Positions 34,814 to 42,819 of a DNA stretch of 64,000 nucleotides are shown piece by piece. A model generated the notes under the pieces. That model ran no database searches. It was given only the letters and a program-made list of their open reading frames with translations, and had not been told where the DNA came from. How positions within the stretch are numbered: the stretch's first letter is position 1; each line of letters begins with the position of its first letter. The stretch lies in assembly GCA_964423425.1 (NCBI GenBank), contig CAYRES010000001.1:315212-379211 (forward strand), read 5' to 3'. Position numbers and translations under genes: made by a program. This DNA is from CAYRES01 sp964423425. GTDB lineage: Bacteria; Actinomycetota; Thermoleophilia; RBG-16-64-13.

Positions 34814-36531
34814 TGCAATTGCCGAACGAAGAGCTCTCTCAGCGCAGACAGACGAAGAAGCGTACAGGTGAGATCCTGGTGGAGATGGGTCTCATCACCC
34901 CGCAGCAACTCATGGAGGCGCTCGAGGAGCAGAAGGTCAGCCATCGGCGCATTGGAGAGATCCTGGTTGAGCGCAAATGGGTCAAGAACTACGAGCTGGC
35001 CGAAGCCTTGGGCCGTCGGCTCGGTGTGCGTTTTATCGATCTCTCTGAGACCAGGATCGATCCCGCCGCCGCCAGCCTCATCTCTGAACGTGATGCCAGA
35101 CGCTATGCGGCGCTGCCGGTGGCATTCGATGATGATCATACCCTTGTTGTGGCAATGGCCGATCCGGCCAACATCTTTGCCATAGATGATCTGCGTATCC
35201 TCACCGGCTGCGACATTGAGCCGGGCATCGCCACAGAGGAAGACATCTTCGAACAGATCGGCCAGCTGAACCGGCTCGATGAGAGGGTGGGGCAGGATCT
35301 CGAAACCGCTGCGGAAGAAGACGCCTCTGACCAAGACATCCGCGACCTCTTGGAGAGGGTCGACGAGGCCCCCATCGTCAAGCTCGTCAACAGCATCATT
35401 GCTCAGGCCGCCGAGGACGGGGCCTCCGACATACACTTCGAGCCACAGGCCAAGGAGATGACTGTGCGGTTCCGCCAAGACGGCGTGCTCCACGAGGTGA
35501 TGTCGGTACCGCGCAGGCTGCAATCAGGCGTATTGTCCCGGCTCAAGATCATGGCCGACCTCGACATCGCCGAACGCCGTGTTCCGCAAGATGGGCGCAT
35601 CGGGCTCATGGTGGGCGGCAAACCCATCGACATGCGGGTCGCCAGCCTGCCCACCGTGTACGGAGAGAAGATTGTCATCCGTTTGCTCGACCGGTCCAGC
35701 GTGCTCATGCGTCTTGAAGACCTGGGCTTCGGTGAGAAAGCCCTCGCCCGCTACCGTAAGTCGTTCACGAAGCCCTACGGGGCCATCCTGGTGACGGGCC
35801 CGACTGGATCGGGCAAGTCCACCACGCTCTATGCGACGCTGAACATCTTGAACTCGCCGGAGAAGAACGTGATCACGGTGGAGGACCCGGTGGAGTACCG
35901 CCTCCCGGGCATCAACCAGGTGCAGACCAACACCAAAGCCGGGCTCACGTTTGCTTCGGGCCTCCGTTCGATCCTGCGTTGTGATCCCGACATCGTCATG
36001 ATCGGCGAGATTCGCGACAAGGAGACCGCTCAGATAGCCATCGAATCGGCCCTCACCGGCCATCTCGTGCTCTCCACACTGCACACGAACGATGCTCCCG
36101 GAGCGCTGTCCCGGCTCACGGAGATGGGCATCGAGCCCTTCCTCACCGCTTCCGCAGTCGATTGTGTGCTGGCCCAGAGGCTGGCGCGGCGCCTTTGCGA
36201 CTTCTGCAAAGAAGCTTACAAGCCGACGAAGGAGATGCTGCGCCGTAACGACTTCCCCCAAGAAGTGGTGGATGACTGGGAGTCCGTGACGCTCTACCGC
36301 GCCCAGGGCTGCAAGCGCTGCAACGGCACCGGCTACAAGGGCCGTTTGGGCATCTACGAGGTCATGCTGGTCTCTGAAGCCATAGAAAGGCTAACGGTAG
36401 AACGCAAGAGTGCCGATGAAATAGGCAGAGTGGCTCAAGCTGAGGGCATGAAGAGCCTTCGTGAGGATGGCATCGACAAGGTACTCGACGGCATCACGAG
36501 CATCGAAGAGATTGCCCGCGTGATCGTGTAG
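34813..36531 (+). CDS. pilB: Type IV pilus extension ATPase PilB with c-di-GMP-type MshEN domain
   Basis: This 572-residue GspE/PilB ATPase powers pilus extension. The N-terminal MshEN domain has the first c-di-GMP motif almost perfect at residues 17-40 (R17, G19, L22, V23, G26, L27, I28, L33, L37, Q40). A five-residue spacer and a degraded second copy (46-69) follow. The ATPase has Walker A GPTGSGKST, the Asp and His boxes and Walker B IGEIRD. A zinc site (CDFC and CKRC) is present near the C-terminus. pilT and pilC follow. Extension is probably c-di-GMP-dependent, as shown for MshE; that is inferred from the motif. Confidence 0.95.
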   Translation: MQLPNEELSQRRQTKKRTGEILVEMGLITPQQLMEALEEQKVSHRRIGEILVERKWVKNYELAEALGRRLGVRFIDLSETRIDPAAASLISERDARRYAALPVAFDDDHTLVVAMADPANIFAIDDLRILTGCDIEPGIATEEDIFEQIGQLNRLDERVGQDLETAAEEDASDQDIRDLLERVDEAPIVKLVNSIIAQAAEDGASDIHFEPQAKEMTVRFRQDGVLHEVMSVPRRLQSGVLSRLKIMADLDIAERRVPQDGRIGLMVGGKPIDMRVASLPTVYGEKIVIRLLDRSSVLMRLEDLGFGEKALARYRKSFTKPYGAILVTGPTGSGKSTTLYATLNILNSPEKNVITVEDPVEYRLPGINQVQTNTKAGLTFASGLRSILRCDPDIVMIGEIRDKETAQIAIESALTGHLVLSTLHTNDAPGALSRLTEMGIEPFLTASAVDCVLAQRLARRLCDFCKEAYKPTKEMLRRNDFPQEVVDDWESVTLYRAQGCKRCNGTGYKGRLGIYEVMLVSEAIERLTVERKSADEIGRVAQAEGMKSLREDGIDKVLDGITSIEEIARVIV

Positions 36532-36559
36532 CGGCACGCAGACGGCAGGGAGGTACAAC

Positions 36560-37624
36560 GTGGATCTGGCCGACATTCTGCTTGAGGTATTGGAACGGGG
36601 GGCATCCGACCTTCACCTCACGGTGGGGGTGCCTCCTGCGGTTCGCATCAACGGTACCCTCGAGCATCTCGATTATCCACGCCTGAGCCTCACCGACACC
36701 AGAGAACTCGTCTACAGCATCCTCACCCAGGAGCAGCGACAGCGCTTGGAAACCGACTGGGAGATCGACTTCTCCTACTCCGTACCCGGGGCAGCCCGCT
36801 TCCGTGTCAATGCCTTCTTCCAGCGGAACAGCCTGGGCGCCGCGTTTCGCTTGGTGCCGCTGAACGTTCTGAATATCGACGACCTGTCGTTGCCGAAGGT
36901 GGCGCATACCTTCTGTACGAAGGCTCGAGGCATCATCCTGGTTACGGGCCCCACCGGTTCGGGGAAGTCCACCACGCTCGCGGCCATCATCGACGAGATC
37001 AACGATATCCGCTCCGACCACATCATGACCATCGAAGATCCCATCGAATTCCTTCATAAGCACAAGAGCTGTATCGTGAATCAGCGCGAGGTCGGCACGG
37101 ACACCAAGGGGTTCGGCCGGGCGCTGCGCTCGGTACTCCGGCAGGATCCCGACATCATTCTCATCGGCGAGATGCGCGACTTGGAGACCATACAGACCGC
37201 GCTCACCGCGGCCGAGACGGGCCACTTGGTCTTCGCCACCCTTCACACGCAGGACTGCCCGCAGACCATCGACCGGATGATCGACGTCTTCCCCCCTCAT
37301 CAGCAGGAGCAGATCAGGGTCCAGATCGCAGCGACCATCCAGGGTGTGCTGTCACAACAGCTTCTGGCCCGTAGGGACGGCCACGGGCGAGTGGTGGCCT
37401 GTGAGGTGTTGATTCCCACGCCGGCGGTGCGCAATCTCATACGCGAGGGAAAGACCCATCAGATCTACACCATTATGCAGACCGGCACCAAGTTCGGCAT
37501 GCAGACCATGGATGCAGCCCTCGCCGATCTCGTGAGACGCAAGCTCATCACCCGCGAGATGGCGGAGACCCACGCATCCAACCCGGAAGACCTGGGCAGG
37601 TTGCTCATGAGCGGCGCTGCGTAG
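36560..37624 (+). CDS. pilT: Type IV pilus retraction ATPase PilT
   Basis: PilT powers pilus retraction and twitching. The 354-residue protein has an N-terminal PAS-like domain, Walker A GPTGSGKST (about 133-141), Asp box, Walker B LIGEMRDLETI, and the C-terminal retraction signature region (LLARRDGHGRVVACEVL). The GTG start is supported by GGGAGG ten bases upstream. It sits between pilB and pilC in the usual order. No pilM-N-O-P, pilin or pilD gene is seen in the window, so these are elsewhere. Confidence 0.95.
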   Translation: MDLADILLEVLERGASDLHLTVGVPPAVRINGTLEHLDYPRLSLTDTRELVYSILTQEQRQRLETDWEIDFSYSVPGAARFRVNAFFQRNSLGAAFRLVPLNVLNIDDLSLPKVAHTFCTKARGIILVTGPTGSGKSTTLAAIIDEINDIRSDHIMTIEDPIEFLHKHKSCIVNQREVGTDTKGFGRALRSVLRQDPDIILIGEMRDLETIQTALTAAETGHLVFATLHTQDCPQTIDRMIDVFPPHQQEQIRVQIAATIQGVLSQQLLARRDGHGRVVACEVLIPTPAVRNLIREGKTHQIYTIMQTGTKFGMQTMDAALADLVRRKLITREMAETHASNPEDLGRLLMSGAA

Positions 37625-37662
37625 GCGGCGGTGTGTGAGCGGAGGAGCGGGGGAGGGATACA

Positions 37663-38883
37663 GTGACAACCTATGTGTACACCGCTCGAGGTGACCGGGG
37701 AGCCTCACAGCGCGGCGAGGCTGACGGTGCCTCCAAGGCTGCGGTAGCCGCTGAGCTGCGGCGGAAGGGTCTGACCGTACTCACCCTCGACGAGAAGCGT
37801 GGCCAGAGCCTCAAGGCCCTCGACGACTACCTGCAGAACTTGACCACCATCAAGATGCGCGATCGGGTAGTGTTCTCGCGGCAGTTCGCCACGATGATCA
37901 ACTCCGGGCTGGCCATCCTGCGTTCGCTCTATATCCTCGAGGAACAAACCGCCAATCCGCGATTCAAGAAGATCATCGCCGCCGTACGGAACGACGTGGA
38001 AGCCGGTCTACCCATCTCCGATGCTATGGAGAAACATCCGGCGGCCTTCAACACACTCTACGTAGCCATGGTCCGTGCGGGAGAAGTGGGGGGCGTACTC
38101 GACCAGACACTCGACAGGCTGGCGACTCAGCTAGAGAAGCAGGACAGCCTCAGGCGGACCGTCAAGTCGGCCATGACCTACCCGATTCTCATCGGAGTCT
38201 TCGCCATCCTCGTCATGTTTGGCATGATCGTCTTCCTCATTCCCATGTTCGAGAACATGTATACCGAACTCGGGGGCACTCTGCCGCTCCTCACCCGGAT
38301 CATGGTGGGCATCAGTAACTTTGTGCGCAGCTGGTGGTTCATCGTGTTCCCCGCCCTCATCGCGCTCATCTTCGGTCTTCGTGAACTCAAGCGCAGCAAA
38401 CAGGGTGTGAGAGTCTGGGATCGCGTCAAGCTGAAGACCCCCATGCGAATCGGCGACATCATCCGCAAGATCGTGATGGCACGTTTCAGTCGTACCCTGG
38501 CGACGCTGGTCACTTCCGGGGTCCCTATTCTGCAGGCCATCGACATCACGGGCAAGACCGCCGGTAACAGCGTAGTGGAAGAAGCCATGCATGACACCAA
38601 GGAACGCATCAAGGCGGGTGACTCCATAGCCCGGCCCTTGGAGAGGTTCCCCATATTCCCTCCCATGGTCACACAAATGATCGCCATCGGGGAAGAGACC
38701 GGCGCCCTCGACAGCATGCTGCATAAGATCGCCGATTTCTACGAGGATGAGGTCGATGCCGCCATCAAGTCTCTGACTTCCATCTTGGAACCCATAATGA
38801 TGATCCTGGTGGGAGGCCTGGTGGGAGTCATCGTCATCTCGATGTACCTGCCCATCTTCAACATGTTCAACCTGGTGCAGTAG
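37663..38883 (+). CDS. pilC: Type IV pilus inner-membrane platform protein PilC
   Basis: PilC is the rotor-like platform on which PilB and PilT act. The 406-residue protein has two T2SSF repeats (cytoplasmic domains near 65-180 and 270-390) and three transmembrane segments (about 168-190, 215-240 and 375-398). Motifs include FSRQFATMINSGLAILRSL and the second-repeat version FSRTLATLVTSGVPILQAI. GTG start with GGGAGGG upstream. A sigma factor gene begins nine bases after its stop, which places that sigma in the pilus operon. Confidence 0.95.
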   Translation: MTTYVYTARGDRGASQRGEADGASKAAVAAELRRKGLTVLTLDEKRGQSLKALDDYLQNLTTIKMRDRVVFSRQFATMINSGLAILRSLYILEEQTANPRFKKIIAAVRNDVEAGLPISDAMEKHPAAFNTLYVAMVRAGEVGGVLDQTLDRLATQLEKQDSLRRTVKSAMTYPILIGVFAILVMFGMIVFLIPMFENMYTELGGTLPLLTRIMVGISNFVRSWWFIVFPALIALIFGLRELKRSKQGVRVWDRVKLKTPMRIGDIIRKIVMARFSRTLATLVTSGVPILQAIDITGKTAGNSVVEEAMHDTKERIKAGDSIARPLERFPIFPPMVTQMIAIGEETGALDSMLHKIADFYEDEVDAAIKSLTSILEPIMMILVGGLVGVIVISMYLPIFNMFNLVQ

Positions 38884-38892
38884 GAGAGGATC

Positions 38893-39738
38893 GTGCCGGC
38901 AACCGCACAACTGGCGAGCGTAGAGGCCTCGGCCGGCTCCCGGGTCGAGTCCCGCGACATGTTGCTCGGCAGGGCACCGCAGCCCGGCCGGCACACGTCT
39001 GAGACGAACGAGGCCTGGGCGAGCTGTTACCAGAGAACCGGTTGTCTGACCTGCCTGGATACCCTTGTGGAGGCCAACGAGCCGCTCCTGCATCACACCT
39101 TGCGACGCTTCCGTTCCAGCAACGAACCCTACGAAGACCTGTTCCAAGTCGCCCGCATGGGCCTGTTGAAGGCCGCACAGCGCTATAAGCCCGACCGGGG
39201 CACGCGCTTCTCCACGTACGCGACCGCTATAGTCGACGGTGAAGTCCGACATTACCTGCGCGACAGTCTGCTTATGCGCCAGCCCCGATGGGCACGACGT
39301 CTCTACGGTGAGGTCGAACGTGCGCAGGCCGACTTCTTTCGGGAGCGCGGTCGGTATCCGACGGTGTCGGAAATCGGCGAGGCCATCAACGTGCGCGAGG
39401 AAGGTGTCACCGAGATTCTTCGTGTGTGGGCTCAGCTCAATATCCATTCCTGTGACGAGCCCGATGTCTTGGAGGAGTCTCCTTCGGTGGATCGGAGCCT
39501 CGTACGTAGCGCACGCAGAGAGAGCTTCAGCTTACCCGTAGAAGATCGCATCGCGCTGTACGACGCGCTGTCGACTCTGTCTGAGCTGCAGCGGCGCATC
39601 ATCTACCTGGTGTTCTTCAAAGACCTCACGCAACAGCAGGTGGCCGATGAGGTCGGCCTGAACCAACGGGCCGTCTCGCGAGAACAGATGAGAGCCCTGT
39701 CGCGCCTGAAGGGCATACTCACCAAGAAGGTCTTCTGA
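38893..39738 (+). CDS. Sigma-70 family factor at the end of the pilus operon (candidate RsiG partner)
   Basis: This 281-residue group 3 sigma factor has an unconserved N-terminus of about 50 residues. Region 2 follows (YEDLFQVARMGLLKAAQRY, FSTYATAIVDGEVRHYLRD), then region 3 and region 4 with its helix-turn-helix (TQQQVADEVGLNQRAVSREQ). It is related to the SigB/SigF/WhiG group; region 2.4 is closer to SigF than to Streptomyces WhiG. The GTG start follows AGGAGAGGATC. Being the last gene of pilB-pilT-pilC and about 2 kb from an RsiG-like protein, it is a good candidate for a c-di-GMP-controlled pilus sigma factor. The pairing itself is inferred. Confidence 0.85.
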   Translation: MPATAQLASVEASAGSRVESRDMLLGRAPQPGRHTSETNEAWASCYQRTGCLTCLDTLVEANEPLLHHTLRRFRSSNEPYEDLFQVARMGLLKAAQRYKPDRGTRFSTYATAIVDGEVRHYLRDSLLMRQPRWARRLYGEVERAQADFFRERGRYPTVSEIGEAINVREEGVTEILRVWAQLNIHSCDEPDVLEESPSVDRSLVRSARRESFSLPVEDRIALYDALSTLSELQRRIIYLVFFKDLTQQQVADEVGLNQRAVSREQMRALSRLKGILTKKVF

Positions 39739-40147
39739 GCGGTTACCGGCCCAGCCGAGGCCGGTGCGCACCCGTCATCCGGCAGTAAGTGACAATGGGC
39801 GCCGCTCGGCCTCTTGGTCGGTCGGGTATCGGTGAAGAAGGCGCCGGAAGATGAGGCAATCGCGAATGAGTTGCGCCTCCCCACGTTTCCCTCCTGCTCT
39901 CACGCGCGATAATGTACATTATGTCAAGTAGACATCGGCACGCGCATCCGACTCCACAAGGTGAACCTTTCGTTGCGTCTCTGAGGACTCTCAGATTCCT
40001 CAACCCCCCACCCCTGGCCCAACCCCGCGGATGCCGGTCGCATAGGGTGGCGCGCAGCCGCGGACCGTGTTCTCGCCGCGGCGCGGAATCTCAGCGCGGC
40101 TTTGTGCCGCCAACGTGTGGGGTCTGCCGCGAGGTGATCGCGGCCGT
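39739..40147. other. 409-base convergent intergenic region with AT-rich palindrome
   Basis: No credible gene is seen between the pilus sigma factor (plus) and the MerR gene (minus). Open frames here are short and use codons poorly. A 14-bp perfect palindrome ATAATGTACATTAT (39909-39922) stands out from the GC-rich surroundings, next to TTGACA on the minus strand (39921-39926). No T-tailed terminator was found for either flanking gene. Confidence 0.5.
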
Positions 40148-40903
40148 TTACGAGGACGTCAGGGAGCGGCCGAAGCGGCGCATCTCCTTGTACAGCAGCA
40201 ACTGCCGCAGGTTGCCGAGCAACGTGCCCAGTTCCACCAGGAGCTCCCGTCCCTCTTCTCTACGCTCGCGGTTGTGGGAGTGCAGAGAGGGTGCCACCAC
40301 CTGTTCGACCAGGGAGAACTCCCGCTCGACCGATGAGCGCAGGAGCCGCAGATTCCGAGGCTCCAACCCGTACCTGCCGAACCGGTGGCAGATACGCGCG
40401 ATCTCCACATCGCTCTCCCCGAGCAGCCCGCTCAGGCCGTCCTCCCGGCGATCTATGAGCCGGAACTCCACCAGTTGGGCCAGGAAATCCTCACTCACCC
40501 CCAGGACCTCAAGAGCCTCGTCCCAGGTCATCTCTGACTCCTGGCGTATCAGGGCATCTGAGCGCTCGGGAGTATGAGAACCGGGTATGGCGCCGCTCAC
40601 CGCCGAGGCCGTACCCCTATCCAAGCGATCCTTGATGACGTTGAGGGGCAAGTATTGATCGCGCTGCAGCTGCAGAGCCGTTCTCAAGCGGTGGACATCA
40701 GCGGCCGCGTACTTCCGGTAGCCGCCGGAGGTGCGCCGAGGGGTGATGATGCCACGATCTTCGAGATAGCGCACCTTGCTGATACTGACATCGGGGAAGT
40801 CGGAGATGAGCTGTTTCACCACCTGGCCGATGGTGAAAAGACGTTCCTGGGTGCCGCTGGAAGCGAGAGGCTTCGGTTCTCTGGGTTGCTCCACGCCGCT
40901 CAT
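40148..40903 (-). CDS. ftsR: MerR-family regulator, FtsR-like
   Basis: This 251-residue protein has an N-terminal MerR winged helix (FTIGQVVKQL, SKVRYLEDRGIITPRRTSGGYRKY; about residues 24-95) and an alpha-helical C-terminal half with no metal-binding Cys. It is much larger than metal-sensing MerR proteins. In mycobacteria and corynebacteria the gene after garA is this kind of MerR (Rv1828/FtsR), which controls ftsZ; the same order occurs here. GTG-ATG double start at 40906/40903. It lies 13 bases after the FHA gene, in one operon. Confidence 0.8.
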   Translation of the reverse strand: MSGVEQPREPKPLASSGTQERLFTIGQVVKQLISDFPDVSISKVRYLEDRGIITPRRTSGGYRKYAAADVHRLRTALQLQRDQYLPLNVIKDRLDRGTASAVSGAIPGSHTPERSDALIRQESEMTWDEALEVLGVSEDFLAQLVEFRLIDRREDGLSGLLGESDVEIARICHRFGRYGLEPRNLRLLRSSVEREFSLVEQVVAPSLHSHNRERREEGRELLVELGTLLGNLRQLLLYKEMRRFGRSLTSS

Positions 40904-40916
40904 CACCCCGCCCGGC

Positions 40917-41387
40917 CTAGCTTTGCGCCTGTTCCAAGAACACGAGCTTGAATTTGCCGATCTGCAGCTCGTCGCCGTCCTTCAGGCGCTGGCGCTCCAC
41001 GCGCGTACGATTGACGTAGGTTCCGTTGAGGCTGTTCTGGTCCTCAACCAGCAGACCCGTGGCGTCACGCATGATGCGGGCGTGATGCCGCGACACCGTG
41101 ACATCATCCAGGAACAAGCCGCTCTCCGGCGTACGTCCGATAGTGAGGGGCTCGTCCGTGAGGGGTATCTCCTCCCCTTCGCGCCCTCCACCGGCACGAA
41201 TGATGAGCATGGGTGCTTCGCGTGGGTAGACAGTCTCGTATTCCTGGTCATGCGGCTCGCATTCGGCCACCGACTCGAGCACGGCCGTCGTGTGCGCTGC
41301 GTCCGATGGTACAAGGCGATTGCCACAACGGCTGCAGAAATTGGCGTCGTCGCTGTTCTCGAAGCCACACTTGGCGCACCCGATCAT
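40917..41387 (-). CDS. garA: GarA/OdhI-like FHA protein with N-terminal zinc ribbon
   Basis: This 156-residue FHA-domain protein aligns with GarA/OdhI, the phospho-switch that inhibits 2-oxoglutarate dehydrogenase in mycobacteria and corynebacteria. The FHA core (about 70-150) has IGRTPES, SRHHARI and SLNGTYVN, and ends GDELQIGKFKLVFL as in GarA. A Thr pair at 33-34 (HTTAVL) corresponds to the ETTSVF kinase site of GarA. Unlike GarA it begins with a complete zinc ribbon (Cys4, Cys7, Cys18, Cys21). It lies between a small unknown gene and the FtsR-like regulator. Confidence 0.85.
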   Translation of the reverse strand: MIGCAKCGFENSDDANFCSRCGNRLVPSDAAHTTAVLESVAECEPHDQEYETVYPREAPMLIIRAGGGREGEEIPLTDEPLTIGRTPESGLFLDDVTVSRHHARIMRDATGLLVEDQNSLNGTYVNRTRVERQRLKDGDELQIGKFKLVFLEQAQS

Positions 41388-41394
41388 CTATCGC

Positions 41395-41682
41395 CTAACC
41401 CTTCTTACTCCGTACGTCCATCACGGCGTAGTCGACTTTGTACTGATAGAGCCGGCCGGCAAGCTGATTCTCGATACCCTCCACTATTTCGGGTTTCTCC
41501 ACCAACCGGGCGCGGGAATCCTCACTGGTGTTGTTCAGCACATATGGTTCGGCCAGCACCTCATCGAAACGCTTACCACTCTGCATCTCGGCGACGATGT
41601 GCCGCACGACCCGCTGTTCTCGCACCCCACCCCTCATGTTCGCGAAGAAGTCTCTCGTAGCTTCAATGGCCCGCTCAAGCAT
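41395..41682 (-). CDS. Small protein of unknown function, first gene of the garA-ftsR operon
   Basis: This 95-residue protein has its start at 41682, set by AAGGGGG eight bases upstream; the open frame reaches ten codons further but without a ribosome site. It is charged and mostly helical, with no Cys, signal or membrane segment. I do not recognise the family. A near-consensus promoter lies 40-70 bases upstream, and the FHA gene starts seven bases after its stop. It is therefore the first gene of the unit with garA and ftsR and may share their role in growth or division control. Confidence 0.75.
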   Translation of the reverse strand: MLERAIEATRDFFANMRGGVREQRVVRHIVAEMQSGKRFDEVLAEPYVLNNTSEDSRARLVEKPEIVEGIENQLAGRLYQYKVDYAVMDVRSKKG

Positions 41683-41724
41683 TACTCTTACCCCCTTGCC
41701 ACGTCGCCACAACCCTAAACCTAA

Positions 41725-41752
41725 AGTGTACCTGCAGAGGGGCCCTTGTCAA
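41725..41752 (-). promoter_or_regulatory. Promoter of the small-unknown/garA/ftsR operon
   Basis: Read on the minus strand: a perfect TTGACA (41747-41752), a 16-bp spacer and TACACT (41725-41730), about 45 bases before the start codon at 41682. Confidence 0.7.
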
Positions 41753-41846
41753 TACGGCACCCCGCCTCACGTGGCTCCTCCCGCTCGGCTTGGAGCAAGG
41801 CCGTGACCCCCTGTCACGTCTCGGGCAGTGCACACCCGGCGGTGTG

Positions 41847-42146
41847 TTATTCCGAGGCCGGCGGATCGACCGGCTCGTCTTCCACCAGGCCGCGAGAGCT
41901 CAGGATCGACGACAGCCGGGTGATGTCGGCCTCGTCAAACAGCGGCCTGCCCTGCCGATGCTTGTCGCGCAGGCGCCTCACCATCTCCGCACGAATGATA
42001 TCGAGCTGACCGTGCAGCAGGCGACGCTTCTTTGATATCTCGCGTTCCTCGGTCTCCAAACGTGCCGACAGTGTCTGTAGGTCATCATCGCTGTAGGATT
42101 GGATGTTGACCAGTAGATCGAACGAAGACGTGTCCTGTTCACTCAT
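41847..42146 (-). CDS. rsiG: RsiG-like single-motif c-di-GMP anti-sigma factor
   Basis: This 99-residue, almost wholly helical protein carries the RsiG c-di-GMP signature E-x3-S-x2-R-x3-Q-x3-D at Glu34, Ser38, Arg41, His45 and Asp49, with one change, His for Gln. Streptomyces RsiG has two such motifs. The short single-motif form is that reported for basal Actinomycetota such as Rubrobacter, where two copies pair into a coiled coil, bind two c-di-GMP and sequester a WhiG-type sigma controlling type IV pili. Here the pilus genes and a sigma factor lie about 2-7 kb away. The ATG has AGGGGT upstream. It follows gcvH on the same strand. Confidence 0.75.
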   Translation of the reverse strand: MSEQDTSSFDLLVNIQSYSDDDLQTLSARLETEEREISKKRRLLHGQLDIIRAEMVRRLRDKHRQGRPLFDEADITRLSSILSSRGLVEDEPVDPPASE

Positions 42147-42207
42147 GCGGAGTACCCCTGCTCGAATGGGTGTCGGGAACGAAAGGCTTCACTGGCGGTA
42201 CTTCAGG

Positions 42208-42594
42208 TTATTCCCCTTGCTCGGCCAGCATAGCCTCGTATTGCTCATGCGACATGAGCGCATCAAGCTCCTCCATGTGGGAAAGACGCACCTTGACCAG
42301 CCAGCCCTGCTCGTAAGGACTGGAGTTAAGCAGCTCGGGAGCATCGACGACCTGCTCGTTCGCCTCGAGCACAGTACCGGTCATGGGCGCGAACACATCG
42401 GACACCGCCTTCACCGACTCGATCTCCGCATACGGCTCGTCGGCGGCGAGTTCGGTGCCCACTTCGGGCAACTCCACGTACACGATGTCACCAAGGGACT
42501 TCTGAGCGTAGTCGGTGATGCCGAAGGTGCCGACATCTCCCTCCACACACACCCAGTCGTGCTCCTTGTGGAACTTGAGGTCCCTGGTGTTCAC
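42208..42594 (-). CDS. gcvH: Glycine cleavage system H protein
   Basis: GcvH is the lipoyl carrier of the glycine cleavage system. The 128-residue protein has the lipoylation site Lys62 in IESVKAVSD and the family core GITDYAQKSLGDIVYVELP. The GTG at 42594 is chosen because AAAGGAG is just upstream and homology starts there; the open frame continues 62 codons upstream without meaning. gcvP and gcvT are not nearby. A stand-alone gcvH next to garA is the actinobacterial arrangement, and it may also serve lipoate relay. Confidence 0.95.
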   Translation of the reverse strand: MNTRDLKFHKEHDWVCVEGDVGTFGITDYAQKSLGDIVYVELPEVGTELAADEPYAEIESVKAVSDVFAPMTGTVLEANEQVVDAPELLNSSPYEQGWLVKVRLSHMEELDALMSHEQYEAMLAEQGE

Positions 42595-42768
42595 CTGCGC
42601 TCCTTTCTTGGCCGGGTACGGCTGCTTGTCATGATAGCATGGGGCTGGGACGCGGTTTCCCTCCAGCCTCGGAGGTGATTCCCGGAGGCCCCCTCCTGCT
42701 CCGCACCGGATGGCCGGCTTCGTCGTTATCACCAGTACACATCCACGCTGAGTCCTGACCGGCCTTTT

Positions 42769-42777
42769 TGTTATACT
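42769..42777 (+). promoter_or_regulatory. Extended -10 promoter of mglB-mglA
   Basis: TGT-TATACT (TATACT at 42772-42777) is a good extended -10 element, 42 bases before the mglB start. The -35 region is weak, as is usual with an extended -10. Confidence 0.55.
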
Positions 42778-42819
42778 CACGCGGGCTTCGCGCCGCCTTC
42801 ATGCCGAGAGGAGCGCCTC

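Noticed and set aside
39912..40577. 221-residue open frame on the plus strand across the convergent gap and antisense to the MerR gene.
   Set aside because: More than half is antisense to a clear MerR gene, the composition is Arg/Ser-rich as in shadow frames, and no ribosome site is present.
42595..42780. N-terminal extension of GcvH by 62 codons.
   Set aside because: GcvH homology starts at the GTG at 42594, which has a strong AAAGGAG; the extension runs into the divergent promoter region.
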